64,000 nt of DNA from Cardiocondyla obscurior (GCF_019399895.1 NC_091867.1:4030001-4094000); one strand, 5' to 3'. Shown: positions 9,122-22,850, numbered from the stretch's first letter. Program-made: numbers and translations. The notes: generated from the sequence alone by a model not told the origin.

Positions 9122-12000
9122 CGGTTATAAGAGTTGCCGTTAAATTGTTACGATTGTAAGAATTGTTAATGATCGTTGACGATAATAGCGGAAAATTGTT
9201 AAGGAACCGATAAATTTCAAGAGCCCGATAACTGTTTCTCGTAACCCAACATTAGGGCAGATTTATTACCCTGGACGTGGATCAAGAAGATCGCGATCGT
9301 GCGCCGCGAAAGACTACAATTTTCAATGTACTGTAGATCATCGGTAATATCATGTAGCAAGAAGAATGCGTGATCACTTCTTAAGATGAATTCGTGATAA
9401 TTACAGTTTAGCGCTGCCGCATCACGACCGGAACTCGGACTCGTTGTTTTGCGCACGTCAAAAAATCAAGTTGATTCGAAATGCATCGCGCGTATCAAAC
9501 GTATCGAGCTTTGAATCGGCAAGTGGAGCACTTAATATAATGGAACGAGAAACGGAAGGACGGTCTCTTCGCTTTGTGGCCGTGCATCGGCGCAACTAGC
9601 TCACGCTATTAATACTTATCGGCCGGTGGGATCATTATCTTTAGCGCTGGTTGTAAGATCCGTAGTTGATTGTAGTCGGTGTCCCGGGATATTGCATTAA
9701 GAATACGCGTGTAACGAGAAGAGGCCTGATTTACTTGACGATGCGTGCTTATCTGAAAGATTCGCATATCGAGTTAGCCCGACCGGTTCTACCTGAATAT
9801 CTGCGTGACGCGATGCAACGATACGTTATCCGTTATTAATGAATGCAGTTTTCACGATAATTGTTTTTTGTCGTTGCTGAACGAACTTGTTCTTTCACCG
9901 GCCGTGGAATGTCTAAGCAGGAAAACTTCGATGGCACGCGTAAATAATTGGTATGCATGTATGTTAAAAGAAGAAAAAAAAAAAAAAAAAAAAAAAAAAG
10001 GGGAAAAAAATAGTAACTAACTTATTATTAGATCCAGGTGCACGGTAGCGTGGCAACAAGTCCGCGCCACGATGATATATCGCACTTCTCTGATGTTAAA
10101 TGCGACAAATATGTATCCCGATTATCCTGCGTTCGCAAAAAGCAGTATGAACTACCGCAAAAGAGAAAAGCGAGCTTTGGTTACCGCGCCGTCGCACGCA
10201 GTAAGGACAAAGCGAAGCGTGCAAATCGTCGAGACGCATACGAAGTAGTATAATAAATACGCATTAATTATTCAAAGGGGGAAAAAAAAAAAGAGAGAGA
10301 AAGCTGCTACACATATATGTCGGCGAGTTTAATGCACAAATTTAATGACAAGCTGCGTTACCATTGTAAATACCGGTAATTCGCGAGGGAGGAAGGGGAG
10401 GAATTTTACGTGTAATAATTGATGATCGCGCCGTAACAGTCGGGTCGACAAATCTATCACGCTAATAACACGGTAATATCTCTCCGACGAAGGGAATTGC
10501 GCTTACATTAGATAAAAGCAATTAATATACTCTACCACTGGCGGTCATGGGTGGCCGATCGCGCAGAACCTCACGCCTCGCTTGGCCTCACCGTGGAAAC
10601 GGCGCGTTATCCGATGACGACGGCTTGGCCGGCGAGAGCCGCCCATTCGATGAGAAACAATGGTTCGCGCGCATCGACGCATGGGCAGAGAGAACGCCGA
10701 TGACAATGAAACGTTTAGGAGGGCTGGCCATTGTAATAGGCCGACGATGCGCCTGCTTGGTAGCTCCCGATGGCGTGCACGCACTGGCGTATCCCTATTG
10801 CCGCGCGCGCACCGGCTTCGGGCAGAAAGGGGAATGCAGAGCAGATAGTACGAACGAGAGTTAAATGGAAAGAGGAACGAAGAGCTCGCTATTGTTATCA
10901 GCATGACCGTGGATTTGGTTAGCGGGAGCGAGACAAAGAATTCCTATGGTGAAACGCGACGGCGAAACCGTGAGGAAAAGCTGGACGGACGAAGAGGGTG
11001 AGACCGCGAGATAGTTGACGAAGGAGAGAGAGAAAGAGACCGAGAGGAGAGAATCGTTGCGGCTATGGTTATGTGGCCACACCCCGCGAAGCCAGCCAAC
11101 GAGCTCTCCGCCGACCGACGACCCACCTGACCCTACAATGGGCAGATCCACGTAGCTGCGCTCGGTGGCTATGCATTGTTCCCCCTCTGTGCGAGTTAAG
11201 CGGCGGGCATGCCGCAAAACGAAGCTAAAGTATGCGGCGTGGGTGATAGATGCAAGGAGGATAGAAAACTAGAAAAACGTGCGATGATATATTCAAAGCA
11301 AGATCTTTCTATTAAACGCGTATTGTTCACAGCGGCCGATACAACGACAGCGACGTCGAAGACGCCGAGGATGCGATGCGTGGCGAACGGTTTGAGGTCG
11401 TTAACATGTTTAACGGTGCATGAGCGATGTAGAATCGCGATATGTCCTTTAATATATTTACGTCGAGCGCATCGCAAGTAATTCGACTCGGATACTTCCA
11501 TGACCGCGTTCTTTCTCTAATCGCTTTCCTGTCATCTCGCGCAAACATCGCAGGACGGGGGAGAACACGTAGAAACAGATATTGAGACCGTTGCTCCTGG
11601 CGGAATGCGCACTCCGTTCGAGAACGTAGTAACGAATGTGAAAGTCCATAAAATGAAGATTGCTTCGAGTCAAAGGGACATTAATGATTTAAAGAGTTCT
11701 GTAAATCTTCTTACCACGCACGCTCTTATTAATGAATCGTGGCGTGCACGCATACTCCTCCCGAGATTAAAGCGAAATCGTAGACGGTATTCTATCGCAG
11801 TCACGTCAGACAAGCGGTATATCTCGAGGGTCAACATTGAATAGCATGTACGTTTGAGAAATCGCGAAACACTCCCGAGTGGTATGCCTCAACGGAATTA
11901 AAGCGTGGAAACGATTCAAGCTCGTATCGCCGATGCGACAGCGAGATTGAGTCCCGTAACGTCTTCGCGCAGATATCCAGATAGACAGATACGCGGAGCG
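9122..12000. other. Intergenic stretch after the channel gene
   Basis: No recognised gene. It contains a 26-base A run (9974-9999) and, at 10545-11220, a GC-richer block with overlapping frames of 105-119 codons on both strands that look compositional. Confidence 0.5.
9974..9999. repeat. Poly(A) run, 26 bases
   Basis: Uninterrupted A run followed by GGGG. Confidence 0.9.
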
Positions 12001-12059
12001 TGTACACCTACATCAACAAAACCCGGCGAAGGCGACCCTGGCTGCCTTCTCCTCTGCGA

Positions 12060-12350
12060 TGGGTCGATACTCTGCAAGCCGCCACCTTCCCCCGCGCTAC
12101 CCTCACTCCGCGTCTCGTGCCTCCTCTGTCTTCTGCCCCTACCGCCGCTGTTTCCGTTCAACCCCTTCCATCCTTCCTCTCACATACCCATCTTCACCCA
12201 CCATCGTACCGTTTCTCTCATCCCTTGTACTTCCTACCCCTACGTCGTCCTCCGTTACCACTTCCTCCTCCTTCTCCTCCGACCGTCTCTACCTTCCCGC
12301 CGCTGCCACCGCCGCCTCTTTTACCCTCGGTGGCCTCGTCCATAGGTGTA
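12060..12350. repeat. C/T-rich low-complexity block
   Basis: Plus strand dominated by CCT, TCC and CTT steps with repeated CCTCCTC motifs. It produces Pro/Ser/Leu-rich frames on plus and Gly/Arg-rich frames on minus, which I do not treat as genes. It may lie near a promoter or contain splicing-factor binding tracts. Confidence 0.6.
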
Positions 12351-12659
12351 CCAGTTGATTGATCGTTTATCGATACGCAGAGGGCCCACCCCGGCGAGTT
12401 GCGGGAACGTCCTACGCCCGATCCTCCGCTGTCCTTCCCCCCTTTCCCTTCGTTCCGCGGCCCGGCCATTCCCACTTTCAAGTATACGCATTACACATTT
12501 ATAAGGGCGTTAAACACGAGCCGCATCGATGGCATAGAACGCTGTACAAGGATATATATATGCGTATTTCCCTCATCCTCTTCGTGTTCGTCCCTCCGCG
12601 TCTCTCTTGATACTCTGCCCGCAGTTCTCTACTCTTTCCTCCATCCCTCTCTGTCTTTC

Positions 12660-12715
12660 TCCCTCCCTTCCTCTTCTCTCTCTTTCTCTCTTTCTCTCTC
12701 TCTTTCTCTCTCCTC
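12660..12715. repeat. (CT)n polypyrimidine microsatellite
   Basis: Imperfect CT and CTTT repeat, part of a longer pyrimidine-rich tract from about 12600. Confidence 0.9.
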
Positions 12716-13375
12716 CACCCCTGTAAAGCCAACCGGCCGCCTGGCCAACGAAGCCCCCCTACATCGGTTTTGTGTAGGAAGAGCCATGCTCGATTGGTGT
12801 CGGTGTGTTTGTAAGCGCGCCGGGCAACGTCAATGTTTCGAGTCGAGCGTCCGCCCCCATTATTTTACCCCCGGCCTTGGAACCGCCATCCCATCGACTA
12901 GCTCTATACAACGCGGCGCGCCATCTCGTCCCCCTTTTCCTCCCTCTCGGTTTCCTCCACCCGCTCGTTCGCGCGCAGAGATCCCGATACACACAGGCCG
13001 ATACTTATTGATATGGGCTTCCGCTTACCGTTGACTACATACGTGACTTAACCGCCGGCCCCGTGCACTTCCGAAACTACTACATCAATTTTTAACTGCG
13101 CAGTCAGATTTATCGGAGCTTATATTCCGCCCTGTGCACGCCCGAGCAACTGCGCTTGTGCTGCTCCACGAGTTTCCACTATTCTTATATCTCGTTTCAG
13201 CCCGTTACTTCATCAAATTCGCAGTCAAGCGGAATATGAAACGCGCACCGAGAAATACCGAACGTATCGACGCATTCTTCTATATCTACCGAAAAAATTG
13301 CAAATTATCGTACAGACGATAATTGTAAAACTTGGAGCACGAATGCTCGTCGCGTTCGCGCTGATTTTATCGGTC

Positions 13376-13400
13376 AAAAAAAAAAAAAAAAAAAAAAAAA
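13376..13400. repeat. Poly(A) run, 25 bases
   Basis: Uninterrupted A run following GGTC. Confidence 0.9.
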
Positions 13401-15900
13401 GTTGATAACGTCGTTAGTTAACGAATTAAAGCAAGGTTATAGATCGGGAGTTCTCCCAACCCCCGAATGCGAGCTTTCAATCGTGACGTGGCATCCACGG
13501 TGTTGACTGTCCGTCACACATCCCCGAGCCCGAATGACGACGTTTATAAGCTAGTGTCAACAACGGTGGGTAATGATGTGCGGTCCCCATGTTCAGCAAC
13601 CAAGAGCTTCCCGGCGGGTGGTCGGGCACCCGCAACGTATCATCCCGTCACGCTACATTGAACGTCATTGTCCGAACTAAAGTCGCCGTTTATCGCTCAA
13701 CGGGTGACGGTACGCGAACAGAGAAACTGAATACGCCCAGCGCGAGCGTCGTCCGTTCCCTTGCGCCGGCGATGCAAAAAATCCGCTCTCAAAAAAGCGA
13801 CATATCGATTTACGCGCGTTCATTACCGTAGATCGTACCTTCACTAATTTTTAATACAAATTATAAATCATAATGACTGCATTTTCTACACGCAGATATA
13901 AGAAAATGATTATTTCTGCAATGCAGTTTTAAAAAAATTTCTTTTTACATAGTAACATTATTTTATAGCAGTATATATTTTTTTTTAAATAAAATATCGC
14001 TTATGTCATGCAGACGTAAAGTTTTTTTAGAATTCCATGAGACAGGGAGCATTTCATTGTGACAAAGACACGCGTTTCTATCCCCTACATGCGACAGATG
14101 ATTTACATAATTCGTCATTGGCATCGCCTTTGCAATCACCCCTTGACTAACGAGACTACCCCAGCAGGGGGGATGTTTCTGCAAATTCACTTTCGCTCAA
14201 CGTTATACACTGACATACGATTATCTTTGCACGGTTAAAGCATTCAGTGCAACTGGTAGATAAAACGGAAAATACGACCATAGCATGAATTGCAAAACTC
14301 ATTTAACTAGAAAGAAGAGAAAGTGCGAAGATGTTATTAATCAATGTCGCAGTGTCCTTACGATAATTGCTAACAATAATTAACGATATAATAATATGTA
14401 CAAGTTTTGTCTCGGGAAGATATATAAATTCTTCATACCGGACAATTGCGTTGACTTGACATTATTCATTATTAACAATAAAAGCCGCGATTAGATATTT
14501 ATTTTTTTAAATGCATATTTTTTAAAAGGCACAATGAACTTGCTAAAATTTAAATGTTTAATCAGCGACGCTTCGTTCGAGTGGCAGAGGCAAAAATAAA
14601 CGGAGGAGAGAGAACGTGAGTCAGCTCGTGATTGTAATGTGTGGGCAAAGTGTTTGTTCGCGATAAATAACGACAATACATAAACGCGTATATCGCAAAG
14701 AATTCTGCATACATCAAACGTCATTAATACTTTCCATTTCCGGGTTAGACGTTTACGAATAGAACGCATCTCGCAACTGGATGTTCGTATATCATAGCTC
14801 TTGTGTCTGACAGTAACATTTTTTAATGTCGACGAATATACATACGCGTATAATACATATTTGAAAAATCAAATATGAGAAATGGGAAATATGTCGCGTG
14901 CAGTGCTTGAAATTATTTAAACTGCAAAAATATAAAAATGCAACACAATAAACGTGAAAAAAAAAACCATTATTTGCACATTAAAGTCTCGTGAAAATAA
15001 ACGCGAGCGTTTAAATAACCACGTACAAATATTCGATCGACAACTATATTTTTTTGCAACGCAGAAAAAGTGTATCGCGAGCCCTGGACTCCGCCGCACC
15101 TGATCTTGATTACTTTCATCTCACGTAGATCGTTCTGTAGCAAACGCGACAGAAATTACCCGCGGCGCTAGATTTCGCTGCGTTCTCAATAAGCGGTGTC
15201 TGGAGTCTGGACCAACAAACGCTACGAATGCCGAGGACAGCCAGAATGGACTCGCTGAGCACTCGCGAAATTCATAAACTTCCACCACACGCGTGCCTTC
15301 CTTTCTTCAACGATTAGAAGTCGCATATTCTCCACCGCGCATGAATGGCTCTCCATTATGGAGACGGATTTTCGCGACTCTTTACTAACTATGACTTGCA
15401 CACGAGCGCTGCCGAAACAAATAATTCTTCGTCATTATAAATGAACCAAGTTTCAGCGGAATTTGCTTTAACTCATTATCGACTTCTTCGAAACGGTTTC
15501 GCTAAACTAGTCGACTCGTTACGTTTTGACAAGGTTCCTGCAAAAAACGTTTAAGGATATGATTACTCCGCTTGTTTCGTAATAAATAAGAACCTGTTTG
15601 TCGCCGTGCTATTAAATCATAACTTTTATAAAACGATAATACAGTAAATTATATAAAATGAAAAAGAGTTTGTTTGTCAATTATTTATACAAATATTGAT
15701 ATATGAAAATAAAATTCGTGAATTTAATTGAAAATTTTATGCAAGTGATCGTGCACCGTATTAATTTTCTTCTCTTCTTTTTTTTTTCTTTTTTTTTTTA
15801 TCAAATTTAATTCATATATACTTAAGTAACTTAATTATAAAATTATCTTACAAGAACGGGAGGTAAAATAAGTATCGCGATTGTATTTCAAAGAAATATA
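13401..15900. other. Mostly AT-rich gene-free stretch
   Basis: No recognised gene. A minus frame at 13963-14190 (75 codons, containing HLSHVGDRNACLCHNEMLPV) reads protein-like, but I cannot assign it. T-rich runs lie near 15776-15800. Confidence 0.4.
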
Positions 15901-15939
15901 CAACTTGAAAACAAAATTTCACATATTGCAGTTAATTAC

Positions 15940-16523
15940 TTGGTATCCATCGTCGTGTGCGTATACTTTTTTTTGGGGCCAACGTATTCACATAATTTCT
16001 TTCGAGGCATGCTCTCTTATATCACACAGCTTTATTCGAAGAGCATGCCGCGGGACAGTTTATCATCCGCTATGACCGCCATAGGGCCTACTGTGTCGAT
16101 AACGATACTCGAGGTGAAAAGAAGTATCAACTGCGAAGCGATAGTGATACCGAGATGATCTCATCGTCTCCAAGCACGAAATCCGACGTATCTTCGCAAA
16201 AGAATTCGCGATCAAGTTACGAGGCATTTATTATCGCGATAATGACCGAGCTTAATTACTTGGCCACTGTAAACACGTCACCCGCGATGCCGCCCGGAAA
16301 AATGGATGCTGTTAATAATGAATGCGAAACGATTGCCATGAATTGTGCCGTATGTGAAAACGCAAAGGTCATAATTTTTAAAACTCGGCCGTTCTTTTCG
16401 CGCGACAACCTGTTCAGTTGTTGCTCGCAGCAATGGGCCTGCAATATTGTACGAAGTTCATCTAAACGAACCTGTTTCCGCAGAACCGTGGAATTAACCG
16501 TTACGAAAGATCGTGCCGTATGA
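15940..16523 (-). other. Unassigned hydrophobic frames on the minus strand; possible decayed gene
   Basis: On the minus strand, hydrophobic segments appear in two frames: 16444-16256 ends in SIFPGGIAGDVFTVAK then a stop, the same frame resumes with LSSVIIAIINAS, and a second frame around 16150-16030 reads GITIASQLILLFTSSIVIDT then VGPMAV. The plus strand also has open frames of 72 and 122 codons here. Switching between frames with stops would fit a decayed membrane-protein gene, but I recognise no family and chance is plausible. Confidence 0.2.
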
Positions 16524-16879
16524 TAATGAATTTTCTCTTAAGCTTAGAAAATATCGTATACGCGCGGCATCTTCGTACATGCAACGAAATTACTGCCGGT
16601 CCCGTACCGTGCGCCTCGCACAGATGAAGAAGCTCTCGATAAGCCCAAAGATACTTGATTATTTAATCGACGCGCACGACAAGTTTCGCACAAATAATGC
16701 GCGTAATATCGGCTCTGGCGTACCGGCCCCGGCAAGGTTCCTCGCGGACAATTTTCCGCAAGAATGTTCGAATCGCGACTGTTGCGCAACGTGCTCGATC
16801 ACTTACAATACACGCAGCACACGCGCTCGCACGTATACCGCGTACTTCCCCCTGCGAGTTTCTGCTAAATAACATCCAT

Positions 16880-19800
16880 TACTCAGGAATTTATTCGTAG
16901 GCTCGCAACAGGGCGCCGACATTACGAAGCGATAGACAAGCGTCCTCTTCTATAAACGTTTCCGCGAGGGGGTACGTACCTTGTTCCTGGGCTAGGATAC
17001 TTTCGTCCTCGTCCTCGTCTAATCCTCGACGTGGCTATATATACGGGATAAGAACATCCGCAAACTTCCGTATTCATAACTATTCAGTCGCGGAGCCGAT
17101 GCGACTTTCGATATGCGCGCTCACAAAAAGATCTAAAAAGATTATTCGGCAAATCGTTTACAGAGAAATACACGATGGCCCTGATGTGTTAAAAATAAAA
17201 AATAGATCAAGTCGATTTTATAAAAATCGATGATGTAAAAAAAGAACAAAAAAAAAAAAAAAACAAGAAATTGATCAATGAACTCGAATGTTAAATTCTG
17301 CGTCACGTCTGAATTCTTTTTTGTTTCGCTCACCTATTTTTCTCGGGGTACGCAGGTACAACACGCGCGTGTACGGCACGTATATCCACTGCTCGTCTGT
17401 CGCTGGGGCCATTTTGCAATATCGCGAGCTTTACGAGCAGATTTCCAACCAGCCTACACGACGACCCCCGCTGACGACGATAGTGTTAAAGCGGTAGCGT
17501 GACTGCACGCCGCTTTCCCCTCCGTTTCCCGCCGCGACGAAAAAGCGTCGGATCGAGAGGATCGAGGGGCCGAGGCGCCGTGACGATCCACGCCGCGGCC
17601 GTGCGGACCACCCGATGCGCCGGGCATCTGAATTAATTATTTGTTTTAATATAAAATCCGCGGGGTGTGATTTAGTTCGCCGCTACGGGGGCAAGTGGTC
17701 GGGGGGCCGAGCGCATAAACAAGTCACAGCGGTCGGGACCCTATCTCTTTGCTCCTCGTGGATGCGTTCCGCGCCGGCGAGAGAGGTATTCGGGCGCATA
17801 TGTATGCCGTATGCAACGCGCGCAAAGGAGAGAGCCGAGCTAACGAGTCGCAGTCACGTCGGCCCTGCCGCAGCACGAGGAAAATCGCGCTCGCCGGGAT
17901 CGGCGCGACGCCGATTATCGATGGCGAGATTTAATCAAGCATGTCGATTGCTCCTCGGCATTTATGGCGAATTTCACTCTCTTCGCGTCCACTGAATCAT
18001 ATTTTTTGTCGGGGCGCGAGATTGGTTTATGCAGTGCGCGCGTCTGATACCAGATAGGTCGAGTATCTTAACTGCGATCAACTGACCGTCGCCGATATCG
18101 TCGGTTTTATTCGGGAAACGTTCTCCATTTTTTTTTTTTCTTTCCTTCTCTCAACGTATCGCTTTGATTAGTTATGCGAGTCTAAAATATCGTGAGTTTG
18201 GTACTAATGTCATGACGAGTTCGCTATATGTTGAGTTGTTTTTTGATCCCGCGTTTTAAAAAGTTCCGTCAATTACTTCGTCTAAAAACGCGCGAGTGAT
18301 AAATTTTTAAGATCTTGATCTGCAAGTATACCGATTGCTGAAAGACAAAATAACTCGGCAATGATAAATTGGATTGTTAATTCGCATATATACAATCCAT
18401 AAGTTGAGAATTTATTCCTTTTCGTGTATCATATTTCGTAGTATCTTATCACAGCCACGGCTATTATATAATAATTAATTATCCTATTAATAATGGAATA
18501 AGATAAAATTTGTAATTACAACTGCCAAATGAATTAGTGTAACAATTTTTCCATCTACCGCTATTAATTGTATCTAATTATCTCTTTCACGCAATGTCTG
18601 AACTCTGTGTACGAGTGTAGGTGAATTAATTAATTTCTAACGTTCGGCACAACTCGCAAATCGACAAAAACAGAAAATCAAAGAGCATATATAATATTAT
18701 GCCACTGTTCCGTGAAGCAAACAGGAAAGGGAGGAGCAGAAATTCGAGTCGACTTGGAAGTCTCGTTAATGGATGGAAGGTCGCGTGTAGAAGAGAGTAG
18801 CGCGTTCAGAGCTATTGCCCGGCATCGGTGGTCGGCAAGCCACTAATCACCACTAATGTTAATATTATGCAGCAACCACAATGCTCTACGTGGAACCCCG
18901 ATAAACCATGAACGGATCTCCGGAAGATGCATGCAGCCGTCTCATGCGATTCCCTTGTCGAAACCACGCCACTACATCCCGATCGTTTTCTTCATCGGTC
19001 TTTGCATGCAAGTATACTCATTTTCTGAGTAATGTTAAAGTTTCAGCATAGTCGCGACTGTGATCTTTCTCTCTCTTTCCTCTTATTTTTTCTCTTTTCC
19101 TCTCCTTCTTGCTATTTCTGACTGTATTATTTAAAGATTGTTTTTTATTTATTTTTTTTATTTTTTTTTTTATTATTATCGTGTTTGGTAATTCTTGCTC
19201 AATTAATCTTAATTACACAAAATAACTGAGCTGGCAAAATGGTTTAATGTCTGCGTTTTCAGTAATGCAACGCTAATTGTATATACTTTACTCGTAACCT
19301 ATTCGATTATGAACAGTAGGCGAGAGTTCATAGATCACCTTGCGGATTCTGTAATCTAGCAGACTCTTAACGCCACTTATGCGACCCGTCCACGAAATCG
19401 AGGTCCCGGAAGATACCGCGCTGAGGGAGATTATCATTTATTTTGACGTCTTTGGTAATCGCCAACGCGCGGGTAAATGTTAATGGACGGGTACTGACGG
19501 CAAGTTGAATACGTGCATCGATACCAGGTGCGTTTTGTTCGACTCGGCACTCTATCAAACCGGCTGACCTATCAACTTGCCACGTATCACGAGCCACGAC
19601 AAGGGGACAAGTTCTGAACTGCCATAAGTGGCCGCGGGTGGTCAATTAGAAATGAATATTCAGCATTTCACATCCATTGACAACGATTCCCCCGACGATG
19701 AGTTATCGGAGTCGGTCACGCGAATACTTGTACAAGCTAATAGTACGATCCATGCGCGCGCGCACAGCTAACTGCGTACGATAACGATAATTACAGTGTT

Positions 19801-20340
19801 CCACTGATTAATTATCCGCGCAGAGGGATTTTTACGCGCGATTTAAGGAATCGACGGGACCCGTATTCCAATTAACTCCATTCATATTAACATTATAATT
19901 AAATTACATATTCCCAACGCGGAGAAAAAGGCGCCTGATTTATTTTATTGCCCGAAGACTGCCGGGACGGATACCGAAATTGGGTTACCTTAATTGGAGG
20001 CAGAAACGTATTCGCATGTGAATCCGTCCTCGCACTGTCCGTCGCGTTTCCGTATTCACGTGATCGGGGCGTGAATTCCGCGTATTTAAGTGTCCGTTGC
20101 GCCGTGGTGCCTTTCTTTACCCCCGGTAATGATCCCTTTGTCCGGCGAGTGAGCGCGACTTTAAGTGAAAACGTCCATTCAACCAACGACAACGACGGTT
20201 TGCGCCCTGAATATATTGCACCGATTGCGAGGGGAAGATAAGTACGGGAGACTGAGGTCCATCGGTTCTTAGCTTCCGATGATTCTCAGCGAAGAAGGTG
20301 CCTTTTTTCTTCGGCTCGCTGGAGAAAAGGAGCTTAACGC
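16880..20340. other. Gene-free stretch
   Basis: No recognised gene. There is a 16-base A run at 17248-17263, a GC-rich patch at 17500-17990 with a 126-codon plus frame of no known family, and T-rich low complexity at 19130-19175. Confidence 0.5.
17248..17263. repeat. Poly(A) run, 16 bases
   Basis: Uninterrupted A run in an A-rich tract. Confidence 0.85.
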
Positions 20341-20358
20341 TCGCTTCTTCGGTGTCGG

Positions 20359-20399
20359 AAAGAAAAGAGAGAAAAAGAGAGAAAGAGAGAGAGAGAGAT
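20359..20399. repeat. (GA)n purine microsatellite
   Basis: Imperfect GAAA/GAGA tract ending in seven consecutive GA units. Confidence 0.9.
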
Positions 20400-21632
20400 A
20401 TTGCGTTATTCATGGAGGCAAAACGTCGTCGTCATAATACGAGCTCCCTATTACATCGATTTCGGAGGAAGCGGCTCGTAATAAAGCCCAGCAATTATTC
20501 TGATCTCGTGAAACTTGCCCCTTCGCGGCGCGCACGGTCCTCGCCGTTTTCCCTATAACGTCCATCACGGCGTGGCAACACGAGCGATCAATCAACGTGA
20601 GAGATACGCTATTAGCGTGAGATTTTTTTACAAAATTCAAGCTTCGTTCATTTCGACGGGATAGCGCGTCGCGATAAATCGCCGGCCACGACGTCCGTGT
20701 TTATTTGCATGCGCAGATGGCTTTGACGAGCGTCCGTTCATGCTGGCCGCGGGGGACGACGAAATGTGTTTAAGCCGCATCGATTCGTCTTGAGCCACGC
20801 GAACACCGGTCGCGCGAGCGGAGTCGTTATCACATCTGGTTGAGATTTTCACGAGATCGGCCCTAAGTCTTTACCGCGGCGAACCCCGCAGAATTTTTCC
20901 AGAGAATTAATTAACACACCCGCGTCGCCGTAAGCCGCTTATTGCCACGACGATAATCCGGACGTTAGACTCGCGGACGCGTTAAGCGCTAATAGATGCA
21001 GTCGAATCGCGCGGACTCTAGCGAGTGTGCTCGTCGAGAGTAAATAAGCGTATCTCAAGTGGCTCTATTAATAAGTTCCCGTGAGCTTATAATCCGGAAT
21101 ATATTTTTTTTCCGAGACCAGATACCGGCGCGCGGCGGTATCACGTGCGTCCAGCGCCGCATCCAAAGGCACGTCGATCCAGAAGCCGATCTCGCATCGA
21201 GATAATAACAGGGAGATCGCCCCGTGGCGTCGGCAGGCGGTTAAAATGTACCTGGCGATAGTCAACGACCGAGATCGCCCCAAACGGTCCTGACCTACCG
21301 ATCGATTCCCCTCGATCATTTGCACGCGATTTGTTAAACGCAGTTAATTCCTCCTTCCTCCACTTTCTCCCTCTGCCTGTTGTTGTCCCAGCTTTCTTGC
21401 CAAAAATACATATATTTGTAAAGAGATCTCCTAAATTTTTTTTTTTGTAATGCTAAATTAATTATAGAAATTAAATAAATAATCAATTTTCCAACGAAAA
21501 TTTAAATGACGAAGATTATCGAAAACAAATAATTTACTCATCCATGCTCGTAAAGTGTCTAAATAAACAGGTTAAAAATTGTCAGTAACCGAACGTGTTT
21601 TAATGAAAAAACATTTAAATTTCCTGTAACGA

Positions 21633-22103
21633 TTGCATCACTTACTTTACCGTATCCTGTTTGGTGCGAAAGACGCGTTGTTGGATAAAAAAAAGAACGC
21701 GTATCGGATAAAAGTGGACAAAAATCATGGCGAAACGGGCATTAATTTGCGTTTCCGCAGCACAAACGGGTGCGCGGATAACGAAGGCTTATTAATAGAG
21801 AAGGCAGCGCATGCCAGAAGACGACTATCCCTTTTTCAGAAAGAAGCCTGCGGCGGCATACTGCCATGCTACTACATATTTGCACGTACTTCACAAACAG
21901 ATAGGCACTCGAACGAGTCGGTAATTACGGATGTGGCTCAAAATAATGAAAATCTATTAGTTGGTACAGCGTTTAACAGCGATGCTATCCGTTTAGGAGC
22001 GAGTAACACGTCCACCAATACACATGTACGGCTTGGAAATGGAATCTCGCCGCATGACAGGACGAATGAAATCTACCTTAGAAGGACGTTCGAAGCAGGA
22101 TGA
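21633..22103 (+). other. Long open frame without an ATG, unassigned
   Basis: 156 codons open in ordinary (not GC-biased) composition, starting at a TTG and containing no in-frame ATG. The translation has balanced composition (for example GACGGILPCYY-like Cys/Gly segments) but no family I recognise. It could be an internal exon only if splice sites bound it; I could not identify convincing ones. Confidence 0.15.
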
Positions 22104-22614
22104 AGGTTGTAGCGAGAAGTACGCCAACAAGATCTATTTCATGTCAATCAGATCTTTATAGAATGAAACAAAATTAGGTGAGGAAAAACATTTTTTTTCC
22201 CTTTTTTTTTCTGTTAGTTTTAAACGTTCGTCCACATCAGACTCGGCGAAATTGAGTAATAACTACATATTTTTGTCCCATTCCTGAAGAAAAATATTAC
22301 AAAATCTGTTACATAGACTTGTGCCATATTACAAAACTCATTAAAATTCTGAGTATAAGCTTATCGATAATTAACATAAATTTACACTAGATACCAAGCC
22401 TGAAAACCGTAATCTGACTAGATTTAGTTACGATGATGTAAAGCAAGTTTAATTGCGTTCATAAATAAAACCAATTTACTGATCAATAATACAAATACCT
22501 ACTTAAAAATTTTTGGTACGTTGAAAAAAAAAATGCTACATAAAGTTATTTTATTTTACGATAAAAAAAATAACGATTAATAAGCTGATCAAACGAGCCG
22601 AATAACGAATTAAT

Positions 22615-22634
22615 AAAAAAAAAAAAAAAAAAAA
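22615..22634. repeat. Poly(A) run, 20 bases
   Basis: Uninterrupted A run. Confidence 0.9.
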
Positions 22635-22818
22635 CTTGTCGAATATCGGTCGATATTCTCGATTGCAAGCGCCTATCATCGGAGCACATCGCGGCGAGTC
22701 GATTAAAGCGGAAACGGTACAGCGTGAGGAGAAAACAGATATAGAGAGCGCGCCGTCAACAGCTCGGATGCTGCGGAGAGGATCTTCGCGCGGAGTGAGC
22801 GCCGCGTTTCGCATCGGC

Positions 22819-22850
22819 TGGCCGGCCGGCCGGTCGGTCGGTCGGTCGGG
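22819..22850. repeat. (GGCC)n/(GGTC)n tetranucleotide microsatellite
   Basis: About three GGCC-type units followed by four GGTC units. It lies in a GC-rich patch (22700-23060) that has a promoter-like look, with TCAGTCG near 22878, but no gene is identified. Confidence 0.85.

Noticed and set aside
12399..13034. 211-codon plus-strand frame
   Set aside because: Its centre is Ser/Leu/Phe repeat encoded by a (CT)n microsatellite; the flanks match no family.
16030..16150. Vague resemblance of a minus-strand peptide (IVIDTVGPMA) to a membrane pyrophosphatase motif
   Set aside because: The neighbouring catalytic motifs of that family are missing, and insects are not expected to carry it. The match is too short.
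18447..18457. TATCACAGCCA, identical to the 5' end of the insect miR-2/13 family
   Set aside because: Flanking sequence shows no complementary arm that would form a precursor hairpin, and the bases after the seed do not match a family member.
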